This document shows, in pieces, positions 19,152 to 29,277 of a stretch of 64,000 bases of DNA. Origin of the DNA: Bacteroidaceae bacterium (GTDB taxonomy: Bacteria; Bacteroidota; Bacteroidia; Bacteroidales; Bacteroidaceae). The position numbers and the translations under genes are program-made. Under the pieces are notes generated by a model. The model ran no database searches and was not told the origin of the DNA. It worked only from the letters and a program-made list of their open reading frames with translations. The first letter of the stretch is position 1. Each line of letters starts with the position of its first letter. The stretch covers positions 62,001 through 126,000 of the forward strand of contig JAFYQK010000025.1 of assembly GCA_017547165.1 (NCBI GenBank). Reading direction: 5' to 3'.

Positions 19152-20598
19152 ATATCAGACACAAGCAGAACAATTACAGATGCAGGTGCTGAAGCGATTA
19201 GTGAAAAAGGCGGAAAATACCGAATGGGGAAAGCTGCATTGCTTTTCTAATATAAAGTCTTACGAGGATTTTGCCCATTCTTCCAAAATAAACACATACG
19301 AGGAACTGAAGCATTTCATCGACCGCATGCGCCAGGGCGAAAAGGATGTTCTTTGGCCAGGCATGGTGCGCTGGTATGCCAAGTCAAGCGGAACCACCAA
19401 TGACAAGAGCAAGTTTATTCCTGTAAGCAAGGACGCACTAAAGGACACACATTATTCTGGTGGCAGAGATGCTGTGGCATGGTATTTAGGCAATAACCCT
19501 AAAAGTCGGATTTTTGATGGCAAAGCCTTGATTTTAGGAGGTAGCCATGCCCCCAACTACAATACAAAAAATTCTTTGGTAGGAGACCTTAGCGCCATAC
19601 TTATAGAGAACATCAATCCTTTGGTGAATTTGATTCGTGTACCAAAGAAATCAACTGCACTACTCTCTGACTTTGAGATAAAAAGAGAACGTATAGCCCG
19701 AGAAGCCATAAGGCAGAATGTTAGCAACTTAAGCGGTGTACCCTCATGGATGTTGTCTGTTATGAACTGTGTACTGGATATCACTGGCAAAAACAATCTG
19801 GTTGAAGTATGGCCAAATCTCGAAATGTTCTTCCATGGCGGTGTTGCTTTTGGTCCATACAGAGAACAATATAAAAGATTGATTCCTTCGAATAATATGC
19901 ATTATATGGAAACATACAATGCCAGCGAAGGTTTTTTTGGTGTACAGAGCGAACCAACAGACGTTGCAATGAACCTAATGGTAGACTATGGTGTGTTCTA
20001 TGAGTTCATCCCCATGGACGAGCTCGACTCTTCCAATCCTATGGTCGTTCCATTATGGGGAGTGGAAGTCAGCAAGAACTATGCTATGGTAATCTCCACT
20101 TCAAGTGGATTGTGGCGCTATATGATTGGAGACACAATACGCTTCACAAGCACGAATCCTTATAAGTTCATTATTACTGGACGAACAAAATTCTTCATCA
20201 ATGCCTTTGGAGAAGAGCTGATAGTAGACAATGCATCTAAGGGACTTGCTGAAGCTTGCAAGCAAACAGGAGCCGAATTGCTCGAATATACCGCAGCTCC
20301 GGTATTTATGGATGGAGATGGAAAATGCCGCCATCAGTGGCTGATAGAGTTCTCGAAAATGCCTGACGATGTTGAATGTTTCGCGGAAATATTAGACAAA
20401 ACTCTTCAGGAGGTTAATTCCGACTATGAGGCAAAACGATACAAGGACATTACACTGCAAAGACTTGAACTTACGATAGCACGCAAGGGGTTGTTTAATG
20501 AATGGCTGGCATCTAAAGGAAAATTGGGTGGGCAGCACAAAGTTCCCCGCTTGTCAAACAACAGAGTTTATATAGACGAAATGTTGCAATTGAACTAA
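19093..20598 (+). CDS. GH3-family acyl-acid-amido synthetase-like protein
   Basis: 501 aa from the ATG at 19093 (MSITSIIQPLF), inside the end of rnc. The ATP/AMP-binding motif YAKSSGTTNDKSKFIPVS, YNASEGFFGVQ and GLWRYMIGDTIRF match the GH3 adenylating superfamily. Plant GH3 enzymes conjugate amino acids to jasmonate or auxin; bacterial members' substrates are mostly unknown. The overlap with rnc implies coupled translation. An acyl-substrate role next to acpP/fabF is tempting but unproven. Confidence 0.87.
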   Translation: MSITSIIQPLFASRRKELNKYQTQAEQLQMQVLKRLVKKAENTEWGKLHCFSNIKSYEDFAHSSKINTYEELKHFIDRMRQGEKDVLWPGMVRWYAKSSGTTNDKSKFIPVSKDALKDTHYSGGRDAVAWYLGNNPKSRIFDGKALILGGSHAPNYNTKNSLVGDLSAILIENINPLVNLIRVPKKSTALLSDFEIKRERIAREAIRQNVSNLSGVPSWMLSVMNCVLDITGKNNLVEVWPNLEMFFHGGVAFGPYREQYKRLIPSNNMHYMETYNASEGFFGVQSEPTDVAMNLMVDYGVFYEFIPMDELDSSNPMVVPLWGVEVSKNYAMVISTSSGLWRYMIGDTIRFTSTNPYKFIITGRTKFFINAFGEELIVDNASKGLAEACKQTGAELLEYTAAPVFMDGDGKCRHQWLIEFSKMPDDVECFAEILDKTLQEVNSDYEAKRYKDITLQRLELTIARKGLFNEWLASKGKLGGQHKVPRLSNNRVYIDEMLQLN

Positions 20599-20615
20599 AA
20601 CTTTTTTTGAACAGA

Positions 20616-22577
20616 ATGAGAAGTATCGCCATACTCATACTATCGTTGTTCGCAACCGCCGTTTTGGTGGCATCTTGTGCAAATATCGGTTCACCAGACG
20701 GAGGACGCTTTGACGAGGAACCACCCGAAGTGGTGAGAGCCCAGCCTGCGGACCGTGCCGTTGACGTTAAGACAAAGAGAATAAGTATTCTGTTTAATGA
20801 ATTTATAAAATTGTCTAATGTCAACGAGAAGGTAATCATTTCCCCTCCACAACTCGAGGCGGCCAACGTGAGAGCTGACGGCAAGCGCGTGAGAGTTACA
20901 CTATACGATTCTCTTCAAAGCAACACTACATATACAATTGACTTCGGTGATGCCATAGAGGACAACAACGAGGGCAATCCTATGGGATTCTATACCTATA
21001 GTTTCAGTACGGGAACTGAAATTGATACAATGGAAATTTCGGGATATGTCATCGCTGCAGAGGATTTGGAACCAGTAAAAGGCATCCTTGTGGGACTGCA
21101 TCGAGTAGATAGCCTGTATGACGATAGTTTGTTCAAAACCAAACCCTTCATTAGGGTTGCACGTACAAACGGAAGCGGACAATTTTGCATTAAAGGCGTT
21201 GCGGGTGGATGCAGTTATAGGATTTTTGCTCTCCAGGATGGTGATGGAGATTTTAAATTCAGCCAAAAGTCCGAAGCCATAGCATTTGACACCACCATAT
21301 ACGTTCCATCTTCTATGCCAGACCTGCGTATGGATACTTGCTGGAGAGACTCTATCTACTATGACTCAATCCGCGTTGTTCCATATATACACTATTTACC
21401 AGATGATATCATTTTACGCCCTTTTCTTGAAGGAAAGCAGGATTTACATCTCTTGAAAACAGAAAGAACACATCCAGATTGGTTCCGCCTATATTTTACT
21501 GCGCCAATGGACACTTTACCCATAATAGAAGGATTGAACTTTAACGATTCTTGTCTGCGCGTTGAGGCTACACAATTTCAGGATACTATAACTTATTGGA
21601 TTACAGACACCGCATTCACACATAGCACTGATACGGCAGAGTTTGTGCTTAAACATTTGGATACCGACTCATTGGGCAATCTGGTGTGGGTTACAGACAC
21701 ACAAACCTTAGTATCAAGAAACACGTGGACAAAAATTAAGGACGAACGCCAGAAAAAGATAGACGATTGGTATAAACAACGTGAAAAGAGGGCAAAGAAA
21801 AGCAAAAAGCCCTTGCCACACGAGGACAATCCTCACGAAAAAGAGTTTCTTGATGTTAAACTCTCACCAACAGGTGCAATGGCTCCCAATCAGAATCTTA
21901 GTTTCATCACCAACGAACCTATCATTTCAGTGGATAGCACAGCCATACACTTGTATTTGGTAAAAGACTCCAATCTATACGAAGAACCATTCATTATAGA
22001 ACCCACTCCATTTAATGCAAAATCATACACATTATATGCAGAATGGCAACCTGGTTTAAAATATGCCGTTCTTTTGGACTCTATGGCTCTACAGGGTGCC
22101 ATGGGACATTTCAATAAAAAGGTGCGTTCAGAATTTGTCATACGTACTTTGGACGAATTTGGAGCGCTTTTTGTAAACATCATTGCTCCAGATACATCTG
22201 TAGTCATTCAATTACTGAACTCTTCAGACAAAGTGGTAAAAGAAATGAAAGCCTCTCCCGAGGGTAAAGCCGAATTCTACTTCCTTAAGCCCGAAATATA
22301 TTATATGCGATGTTTTGTTGATAAGAACTTTAATGACAAATGGGACCCAGGAGAATATGATTCGCAGAAACAGGCAGAACCCGTATTTTACTTTCCAAAA
22401 CCGATGAACGTAAGAGCAGGATGGGATGTGGAACAGGAATGGGATATCTATGGCATTCCATCGCAAGATCAAAAGCCTAAAAATCTTATAAAACAAAAGG
22501 CTGACCGTAAGCGCACACCAAGCGACCGCAACAAAGAGCGAGAGCAAGAGAAAGCTAAGAGAAAGCAAAAAAAATAA
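20616..22577 (+). CDS. Ig-like (SbsA-type) domain lipoprotein
   Basis: 653 aa from ATG 20616. Lipobox VASC follows a clear signal helix. Residues ~35-130 (EEPPEVVRAQPADRAVDVKTKRISILFNEFIKL) match the bacterial Ig-like fold of SbsA, often annotated in Bacteroidetes gliding or envelope lipoproteins. The middle and C-terminal parts are beta-rich with carboxypeptidase-regulatory-like segments; the last ~50 residues are very basic and Lys/Arg/Gln-rich (KREREQEKAK-type). Likely an outer-membrane lipoprotein of unknown function. It begins 17 bp after the GH3 gene. Confidence 0.8.
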   Translation: MRSIAILILSLFATAVLVASCANIGSPDGGRFDEEPPEVVRAQPADRAVDVKTKRISILFNEFIKLSNVNEKVIISPPQLEAANVRADGKRVRVTLYDSLQSNTTYTIDFGDAIEDNNEGNPMGFYTYSFSTGTEIDTMEISGYVIAAEDLEPVKGILVGLHRVDSLYDDSLFKTKPFIRVARTNGSGQFCIKGVAGGCSYRIFALQDGDGDFKFSQKSEAIAFDTTIYVPSSMPDLRMDTCWRDSIYYDSIRVVPYIHYLPDDIILRPFLEGKQDLHLLKTERTHPDWFRLYFTAPMDTLPIIEGLNFNDSCLRVEATQFQDTITYWITDTAFTHSTDTAEFVLKHLDTDSLGNLVWVTDTQTLVSRNTWTKIKDERQKKIDDWYKQREKRAKKSKKPLPHEDNPHEKEFLDVKLSPTGAMAPNQNLSFITNEPIISVDSTAIHLYLVKDSNLYEEPFIIEPTPFNAKSYTLYAEWQPGLKYAVLLDSMALQGAMGHFNKKVRSEFVIRTLDEFGALFVNIIAPDTSVVIQLLNSSDKVVKEMKASPEGKAEFYFLKPEIYYMRCFVDKNFNDKWDPGEYDSQKQAEPVFYFPKPMNVRAGWDVEQEWDIYGIPSQDQKPKNLIKQKADRKRTPSDRNKEREQEKAKRKQKK

Positions 22578-22659
22578 CTCTAACGCATTAAGCACATAGC
22601 AGTTGCAAAGTTAACATAGCAAAAGCCCATTCTCAGATATTAATTATTATTAAACATAC

Positions 22660-22689
22660 TTGTTTTTTCAAGATAATATATTATATTTG
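22660..22689 (+). promoter_or_regulatory. Bacteroidetes-type promoter of pckA
   Basis: TTG (22660-22662), exactly 19 bp, TATATTTG (22682-22689); the leader to the ATG is about 45 nt. Confidence 0.8.
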
Positions 22690-22740
22690 CAGAAGAAAAA
22701 CTGAGAAAACCAAACTTTTAATTTATAAACACAAACTACA

Positions 22741-24342
22741 ATGGCAACATTAGATTTGACACAGTATGGCATCACTGGTTCTACCGTGATTGCACACAAC
22801 CCCTCTTATGAGCAGTTGTTCGCTGAGGAGACCAAGGAGTGTCTTCAGGGTTACGAGAAGGGTCAGAACACCGAGTTGGATGCAGTTAACGTAATGACTG
22901 GCGTTTACACCGGCCGTTCACCTAAGGATAAGTTTATCGTAATGGATGAAAACTCAAAGGATACCGTATGGTGGACTTCTGAGGACTACAAGAACGACAA
23001 CAAGCCCATTACTGAGGAGGCTTGGGCAGCTCTTAAGGATATCGCTAAGAACGAGCTTTCTAACAAGAACCTTTATGTTGTTGACTGCTTCTGCGGTGCA
23101 AACCCCGACACCCGTATGGCTGTTCGTTTCATCGTTGAGGTTGCTTGGCAGGCTCACTTCGTTACCAACATGTTCATCCAGCCCACAGCTGAGGAGTTGG
23201 CTAACTTCGAGCCCAACTTCGTTGTTTACAACGCTTCTAAGGCTAAGGTTGAGAACTGGAAGGAACTCGGCATCAACTCTGAGACTTGTGTGGCATTCAA
23301 TATCACCAGTCGCGAGCAAGTTATCATCAACACATGGTACGGTGGTGAGATGAAGAAGGGTATGTTCTCTATGATGAACTACTACTTGCCTCTCCAGGGT
23401 ATCGCTTCTATGCACTGCTCTGCAAACTGCGACATGAACGGTGAGAACACCGCTATCTTCTTTGGTCTCTCTGGTACAGGTAAGACCACTTTGTCAACTG
23501 ACCCCAAGCGTCGCCTTATTGGTGATGACGAGCACGGTTGGGACGACAACGGTGTGTTCAACTTCGAGGGTGGTTGCTACGCTAAGGTTATCGGCCTTTC
23601 TAAGGAGCACGAACCCGACATCTATGGTGCTATTAAGCGCAACGCTCTTCTCGAGAACGTAACTGTTGCTGAGGATGGTTCTATCGACTTCAACGATAAG
23701 AGCGCAACAGAGAACACTCGCGTTTCTTACCCCATCAACCATATCGCTAACATCCAGCCTGGTGGTTCTGCCCCCGCAGCTAAGAATGTTATCTTCTTGT
23801 CTGCTGATGCATTCGGCGTATTGCCTCCCGTATCTATCCTGACTCCCGAGCAATGTCAGTACTACTTCTTGAGCGGCTTCACTGCTAAGCTGGCAGGTAC
23901 AGAGCGTGGTATCACTGAGCCCACTCCCACCTTCTCTGCTTGCTTCGGTCAGGCATTCTTGGAGTTGCACCCCACAAAGTATGCTGAGGAGTTGGTTAAG
24001 AAGATGAACGTTTCTGGCGCTAAGGCTTACTTGGTTAACACTGGTTGGAATGGTACTGGCAAGCGTATCTCAATCCCTGATACACGTGGTATCATCGATG
24101 CTATTCTCGATGGTAGCATCTTGAAGGCAGAGACCAAGAAGATTCCTATGTTCGACTTCGAGGTTCCCACCGCTCTGCCCAACGTAAATCCTGCTATCCT
24201 CGATCCTCGCGACACTTATGCTTCTGCTACTGAGTGGGAGGAGAAGGCTAAGGATTTGGCTGCTCGCTTCATCAAGAACTTCGCTAAGTACACCACCAAC
24301 GAAGCTGGTAAGGCTCTCGTTGCAGCTGGTCCTCAGTTGTAA
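22741..24342 (+). CDS. pckA: Phosphoenolpyruvate carboxykinase (ATP)
   Basis: 533 aa, standard length. It interconverts oxaloacetate and PEP with ATP/ADP; in anaerobic Bacteroidales it usually runs toward oxaloacetate to feed succinate and propionate formation, conserving ATP. Kinase-type P-loop [22 protein letters not shown] and the metal-binding DDEHGWDD region are present. Codon use is strongly biased (AAC, AAG, GGT, CGC), far more than in neighbours, indicating very high expression. Own promoter and own terminator. Confidence 0.97.
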   Translation: MATLDLTQYGITGSTVIAHNPSYEQLFAEETKECLQGYEKGQNTELDAVNVMTGVYTGRSPKDKFIVMDENSKDTVWWTSEDYKNDNKPITEEAWAALKDIAKNELSNKNLYVVDCFCGANPDTRMAVRFIVEVAWQAHFVTNMFIQPTAEELANFEPNFVVYNASKAKVENWKELGINSETCVAFNITSREQVIINTWYGGEMKKGMFSMMNYYLPLQGIASMHCSANCDMNGENTAIFFGLSGTGKTTLSTDPKRRLIGDDEHGWDDNGVFNFEGGCYAKVIGLSKEHEPDIYGAIKRNALLENVTVAEDGSIDFNDKSATENTRVSYPINHIANIQPGGSAPAAKNVIFLSADAFGVLPPVSILTPEQCQYYFLSGFTAKLAGTERGITEPTPTFSACFGQAFLELHPTKYAEELVKKMNVSGAKAYLVNTGWNGTGKRISIPDTRGIIDAILDGSILKAETKKIPMFDFEVPTALPNVNPAILDPRDTYASATEWEEKAKDLAARFIKNFAKYTTNEAGKALVAAGPQL

Positions 24343-24368
24343 TTCTTTTAAAAGATTATACAATCATC

Positions 24369-24402
24369 AAAGGGATGTACCACTCGAGTGGTACATCCCT
24401 TT
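24369..24402 (+). terminator. pckA intrinsic terminator
   Basis: Perfect 34-bp palindrome centred on CTCGAG (arms AAAGGGATGTACCACTC and complement) running into TTTT, 27 bp after the pckA stop. Confidence 0.92.
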
Positions 24403-24861
24403 TCTATACAGCTTCGTATTAACTTCAGAAAGACCTATAACTACATTTTTTACAACATCATAGGAGCTGCGTTCATATATCAGCAAAGCCACTCTATCTA
24501 TTCTTAATAGGTAAAATTCCTATGATATCTAATCTGGAGAACATAGTGATTACCTCACTTCGTTTTTTTGCCACGTTAACAATCTTTTTATGATACATCA
24601 ACAATTCTTTTATGATGATCATAAATAATTTTATACCACATCATAAAACCATATATCCTAGATTAAACCCTAATCGGTCATTAGCATTATATGATAATAC
24701 CCATTATTTTTGAATAAATATTTTGTCGCTTTGAAGTTGCAATAGGATTCCATTGTAACCGAGAAGCAAGGAAACAGATGACATAGAAAGGATTTTATTA
24801 GTCCGTTACAATCTAATAACCGATTTGAGTTAAGCTATAAAGAAAAGCAATGATAAAGAAA
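24403..24861. other. Long AT-rich intergenic region without a recognisable gene
   Basis: No plausible coding frame on either strand. One AT-rich inverted repeat is visible (TTTTATGATG 24608-24617 with CATCATAAAA 24639-24648, 21-nt loop). No promoter with correct spacing was found. It may be decayed coding DNA or host a small RNA; nothing seen decides. Confidence 0.6.
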
Positions 24862-24885
24862 GGCAATGAGCACATGCTCATCGCC
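24862..24885 (-). terminator. Terminator of the sulfatase gene
   Basis: Hairpin of two arms (GGCaATGAGCA / TGCTCATcGCC) followed on the minus strand by TTTCTTT; 63 bp after the gene's stop. Confidence 0.65.
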
Positions 24886-24947
24886 CTATTCATGTATGAA
24901 CAATTAAAAACTACCTTTCTATTTTGCTTAAAAACACAATGAATAGC

Positions 24948-26846
24948 TTACATAGCCTGTGGGATGGTTTCGTATGACTTCTGAAGCATTACACGCAGAT
25001 GATGCTGGCGTTTTTCGCAGGAGCAAGGATCCTCGGTCATAATATAACCAGACTGGGTGTCAATGATAGTTTTGCCACTATTATCAACGAAAAGAGCTCC
25101 TGCTGGATAATTGCTATAAGCGAAAGGATAGTCGTAATTACGACTCAACACGTTGCGACTCCATGGGAACTCCTGGTTATGCGGTATACCCAACTGACTT
25201 AAAATTGTAGCGACAATATCGTTCTGTGATATTATAGTATCAATATTTTTGATCTTCTTTACAGCACCACCAACAAGGAATAGGGGAATATGAAAGAACT
25301 CAGGATTGTCAAAAGTGAGGTTATAAGTATGTCCATGATCAGCAAAAACAACCACAAGCAAGTTGTCCCACAAAGGGGTGCGGCTCAAACTATCGAGGAA
25401 CTGACCTACACAATGGTCGGTATATGCAAAAGCATTGTACACCTTATTATCCAAGCGGTGATAAGGCACTTCCCAAGGTTCATGGCTACTGATAGTCTGG
25501 CATCCCCAATAAAATGGTTTGCCAGTACCATTCTCCTCTTTGGTCTGCATCATCAATCGAAGCATACGATTCATTGCTATGCTGTCGTTAGCACCCCACA
25601 CATCACGCTCCTGTTTGTCAACATCGATGTCTTCTATGTCCCAAACCTTGTAACCAACAGCCTCGAGATACTTACGCTTGTTCATATGGTTGGCATTACC
25701 ACTATACATATAGTCAGCGGTGTATCCGTACACCTTCAAGGTCTTGGCCAAGCTTGGTAACAAGGGCAGACACGAATCTGTCATCATCAGTGAGGTGGTG
25801 GGATAGGATGGATAGCCTGATAGAACACTTACAGTTCCACGATCGGTACGAAAACTTGTTGCCCAGGCGTTAGTGAAGTTGACTCCTCGACGCATCCATT
25901 GGCATATCTCTGGAGTAACCCCCTTAGGTCCACCCATACTCTCTATAAAGGGAGCTCCCATGCTCTCAAGCTGCAAAGTAAGGATGTCAGGACGAATAGT
26001 GGTTAGCAATGTGTCTGTAATATCCTCAGTTTCGGTAGGGAAGATTTGCACAAACACCGAGTCACACTCCTCCTTGGGCATCAGTTGAAATTGTTGGTCA
26101 AGAGGTTTTCTGTAGGCACAGATGGATCGTGCCATATGGCCCACGGGATTGATGGTTGCGTGATTCAGCATAAGTTTCTCGCTATGAAAGGCACTCAGTT
26201 CCTCTACCCTCTTACCGTTTATTCCCCAGAGCATCAAAACCAAAAGCAGACCGGTTAGCATATAGGGAATGCGGTATTGCGGTGTCTGATTTAACTTGCT
26301 GCGATTTCTATTGGTACCCTTGGTCTGACAAATACGTTTTGGAGTGATTTGCACCGACAAAGAGGAGAGCAGGATGGCCGAGAGCAGTATTAGTCCGATG
26401 CGAGTGACTATGTAGTAGGTCGACGCACTGGCACCAGCATTGCCCGGCGAAGACATATAACTGAACACCGAGGCATCGAGCAAGAACTTCCAGTTCTCAT
26501 ACATTATGATAGTGCCACCGGTGTTGCATGTCATCAGGAACACCACTATAGCTAGGTATGGACCTGCTATCCAACGCAATGGCATTGCAGGCCATTTGAA
26601 GGTGAGTAGGGTTATCAACCATACAGGCAACACGACTGTTGCCACTGTATTAAAATCCAGAGGCAATCCGTACCAGAGAACCTGAAACAGTTCTTGCATG
26701 GTGAAAAAGGTGATATCTCGGTTATAGGCCAAAAACTCCACCTTTCCCAAAAGAGTGGCTAGCAGCAACAATGCTGTCAGTGCAAGAATATATCGTGTTC
26801 TTTTCAATGTAGTGCTTTTTTTACAATTGTTATTGACAGAAAACAA
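24948..26846 (-). CDS. LTA synthase-family membrane sulfatase (phosphoethanolamine/phosphoglycerol transferase type)
   Basis: 632 aa. Five transmembrane helices in the first ~215 residues, then a large periplasmic alkaline-phosphatase-fold domain. Metal site: Glu in LQLESMGAPF, nucleophile Thr in the TDRGTVS segment, and FADHGHTYN. The family transfers phosphoglycerol or phosphoethanolamine from lipids to envelope polymers. Gram-negative Bacteroidales lack lipoteichoic acid, so the acceptor is more likely lipid A, a polysaccharide or a glycan; this is inference. Stands alone. Confidence 0.85.
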   Translation of the reverse strand: MFSVNNNCKKSTTLKRTRYILALTALLLLATLLGKVEFLAYNRDITFFTMQELFQVLWYGLPLDFNTVATVVLPVWLITLLTFKWPAMPLRWIAGPYLAIVVFLMTCNTGGTIIMYENWKFLLDASVFSYMSSPGNAGASASTYYIVTRIGLILLSAILLSSLSVQITPKRICQTKGTNRNRSKLNQTPQYRIPYMLTGLLLVLMLWGINGKRVEELSAFHSEKLMLNHATINPVGHMARSICAYRKPLDQQFQLMPKEECDSVFVQIFPTETEDITDTLLTTIRPDILTLQLESMGAPFIESMGGPKGVTPEICQWMRRGVNFTNAWATSFRTDRGTVSVLSGYPSYPTTSLMMTDSCLPLLPSLAKTLKVYGYTADYMYSGNANHMNKRKYLEAVGYKVWDIEDIDVDKQERDVWGANDSIAMNRMLRLMMQTKEENGTGKPFYWGCQTISSHEPWEVPYHRLDNKVYNAFAYTDHCVGQFLDSLSRTPLWDNLLVVVFADHGHTYNLTFDNPEFFHIPLFLVGGAVKKIKNIDTIISQNDIVATILSQLGIPHNQEFPWSRNVLSRNYDYPFAYSNYPAGALFVDNSGKTIIDTQSGYIMTEDPCSCEKRQHHLRVMLQKSYETIPQAM

Positions 26847-26901
26847 GTATCGGTTTCACCTTTCTGTTTTTAATCTGACTGAGTCGTTTTTTTCCTCCAT
26901 G

Positions 26902-27010
26902 CAAGGCATAGTCAGCAAGTTCTCTCTGCTATGTTGTACTTTGTTGAACCTACTCACACTCGGCATAGTTCAAACAAGTTTGACCTCTGCTCTCGCTTAA
27001 TCGCAAATTT
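26902..27010. repeat. Dispersed intergenic repeat, partial copy
   Basis: Shares CAAGGCATAGT (26902-26912), CTCGGCATA and the 19-bp CTCGCTTAATCGCAAATTT (26992-27010) in the same order with the element between cysS and leuS (53647-53787). It lies in the gap between the RNase H gene end and the sulfatase start. Confidence 0.65.
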
Positions 27011-27039
27011 CGAGCATCGTTTCCAGTTTTCCGTTAGCT

Positions 27040-27447
27040 CTACTTCCTTCCGAAATCGGCAGGAATCTCTCCCCAGTTTTCGGTGTCCCACTTCAGGACA
27101 GGAACCTTTATGGAGTGTGTCTTAAGCCAGTTCTCTGCCCTAACCACTAGGTCCAAAGCCTTTTCTGTATCTGGCGTGCGTGCCAGTGTGGTCTTGGCTT
27201 TCTTGTTTCTGACCCATGCCTGTCCGCTGACACTATCGCTATAAATGGGCATGCTGATACCCTTCTGCTCCATCAGAGCCAACGCATGCACTATGGCCAG
27301 AAACTCGCCAATATTGTTTGTACCCTGTATGGGGCCGAAGCGGAAAACCTCCTTGCCACTTGGTAAGTGCACTCCACGGTATTCCATGGGACCGGGATTT
27401 CCGCTGCAAGCGGCATCCACACAGAGCGCTTCCTTGATTTCGTCCAT
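27040..27447 (-). CDS. RNase H-like protein
   Basis: 135 aa from ATG 27447 (MDEIKEALCVDAACSGNPG). RNase HI fold with the four expected acidic residues: Asp in VDAACSGNPG, Glu in NIGEFLAIVHAL, Asp in IYSDSVSGQAW and a C-terminal Asp in the WDTENWGEIPADFGRK stretch. Degrades RNA in RNA:DNA hybrids, or is a variant of that fold with the shortened form common in Bacteroidetes. It starts 22 bp after the argS stop, so likely co-transcribed. Confidence 0.82.
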   Translation of the reverse strand: MDEIKEALCVDAACSGNPGPMEYRGVHLPSGKEVFRFGPIQGTNNIGEFLAIVHALALMEQKGISMPIYSDSVSGQAWVRNKKAKTTLARTPDTEKALDLVVRAENWLKTHSIKVPVLKWDTENWGEIPADFGRK

Positions 27448-27469
27448 TCTAAAAAATAAGAGAGTTGCT

Positions 27470-29269
27470 TTACATTCTCTCAGGAACCTCAATACCCAGG
27501 AGCGACATACCATTCTTCACCACCTTGGCCACGGCAGAACTCAATGCCAGACGCACGGTCTGCTTGTCGGCATTCTCCTCGCGGAGCACGCTGAAATCGT
27601 GATAGAACTGATTGTACTCCTTCACCAACTCATAGCAGTAGTTTGCTATTGATGCGGGATTATAGTCGGCACCAGCCTGACGCAAGGTGGCGGTGAATCC
27701 GTTCAAGTGCTGAATCAGACTGATTTCCTTCTCGCTCAACTCGGTATTTGTGGGCAATACCTCGGGGATAGAGATACCCTGCTCTGCTGCCTTGCGAAGG
27801 ATGCTGCGAATACGAGCATAAGTGTACTGGATGAAAGGACCAGTGTTACCGTTGAAATCGATACTCTCCTCAGGATCGAATAGCATGTTCTTGCGTGCGT
27901 CGACCTTCAGGATGAAGTACTTCAGGGCACCCATACCCACGATGCGTGCTATGTCGCGTGTCTCCTCCTCGGTAATGCCTTCAAGCTTCTTTATCTTATC
28001 TTCAGACATTTTATATGCGTCCTCAATCATTGTTGCCACCAGATCGTCGGCATCAACAACGGTACCCTCGCGAGACTTCATCTTGCCGTTGGGCAGTTCC
28101 ACCATGCCATAGCTGAAGTGAACGAGGTCCTTACCCCACTTGAAACCAAGCTTGTCCAATAGGATAGATAGCACCTGGAAGTGGTAGTTCTGCTCGTTGC
28201 CCACAACATATATCATCTTGTCGATGGGGAAGTCCTGGAAACGCAACTTGGCTGTACCGATGTCCTGGGTCATATACACAGAGGTACCATCGCTACGCAG
28301 AAGCAACTTCTCGTCCAAACCCTCCTTGGTTAGGTCGGCCCAAACCGAACCATCCTCGCGGCGATAGAAGAAACCTTTCTCCAAACCTTCCTCAACCTTC
28401 TCGCGGCCCTCAAGGTAGGTGTCGCTTTCGTAATAGATCTTGTCGAAAGCAACTCCAAGAGCCTTATATGTCTCGTCGAAACCGGCATAAACCCAATCAT
28501 TCATGGTCTTCCAAAGACCGCGCACCTCTGGATCGTTCTGCTCCCAACGCACCAGCATCTCGTGAGCCTCCTTGATAAGTGGAGCCTCCTGCTTGGCCTT
28601 CTCCTCGTCCATGCCCTCGGCAACCAACTGCTTCACCTCTTCGCGATAGTGTTTGTCGAAAGCAACATAATAGTCGCCAATCAGGTGGTCGCCCTTCTTA
28701 CCGCTTGTTTCGGGAGTTTCGCCATTGCCATACTTCTGCCATGCCAGCATGCTCTTGCAAATGTGTATGCCACGGTCGTTAACGATATTGGTCTTCACCA
28801 CACGGTTGCCGTTGGCCTCCATCACCTGTGCCAGAGCCCAGCCAAGCAGGTTGTTGCGCACATGACCAAGATGCAGGGGTTTGTTGGTGTTAGGACTTGA
28901 ATACTCAATCATCACCAATGGAGACTCATCGGTAACAGGCACGAAACCGAACTTGGGATCGTGCTCAATCTCCTCCAGCAACTTGATCCACTGCTCGGTG
29001 GCGATAGAGAGGTTCAGGAAACCCTTAACCACATTGAACTTGCTTATCAACTCGGGGCACTTTGCGGTCAGGTACTCACCCATATCCTGGGCTGTAGTCT
29101 CGGGCGATTTCTTGCTAGTCTTCAACAAGGGGAAAACCACCAATGTCAATTCTCCTTCAAATTCAGGACGAGTCTCCTGCACCTGAATCATCTTCTCTGG
29201 CAACTCAGCGCCATAGAGTTCCTTCACACCGCTCAGCGCGGCAGATATCAACTTTTCCTGTATGCTCAT
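27470..29269 (-). CDS. argS: Arginyl-tRNA synthetase
   Basis: 599 aa from ATG 29269. Charges tRNA-Arg. N-terminal Add-1 domain (~1-95), class I catalytic core with the HIGH variant HLGH in NTNKPLHLGHVRNN, the degenerate KMSKS region MKSREGTVV, and a C-terminal DALR anticodon-binding domain (~480-599). In-frame codons upstream of 29269 lack a better start. Confidence 0.96.
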   Translation of the reverse strand: MSIQEKLISAALSGVKELYGAELPEKMIQVQETRPEFEGELTLVVFPLLKTSKKSPETTAQDMGEYLTAKCPELISKFNVVKGFLNLSIATEQWIKLLEEIEHDPKFGFVPVTDESPLVMIEYSSPNTNKPLHLGHVRNNLLGWALAQVMEANGNRVVKTNIVNDRGIHICKSMLAWQKYGNGETPETSGKKGDHLIGDYYVAFDKHYREEVKQLVAEGMDEEKAKQEAPLIKEAHEMLVRWEQNDPEVRGLWKTMNDWVYAGFDETYKALGVAFDKIYYESDTYLEGREKVEEGLEKGFFYRREDGSVWADLTKEGLDEKLLLRSDGTSVYMTQDIGTAKLRFQDFPIDKMIYVVGNEQNYHFQVLSILLDKLGFKWGKDLVHFSYGMVELPNGKMKSREGTVVDADDLVATMIEDAYKMSEDKIKKLEGITEEETRDIARIVGMGALKYFILKVDARKNMLFDPEESIDFNGNTGPFIQYTYARIRSILRKAAEQGISIPEVLPTNTELSEKEISLIQHLNGFTATLRQAGADYNPASIANYCYELVKEYNQFYHDFSVLREENADKQTVRLALSSAVAKVVKNGMSLLGIEVPERM

Positions 29270-29277
29270 TTTTAATG

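Noticed and set aside
23494-23970. Long open frame antisense to pckA (158 codons)
   Set aside because: Produced by the strong codon bias of pckA; the translation is Leu/Thr-rich without any family pattern, and pckA is certain.
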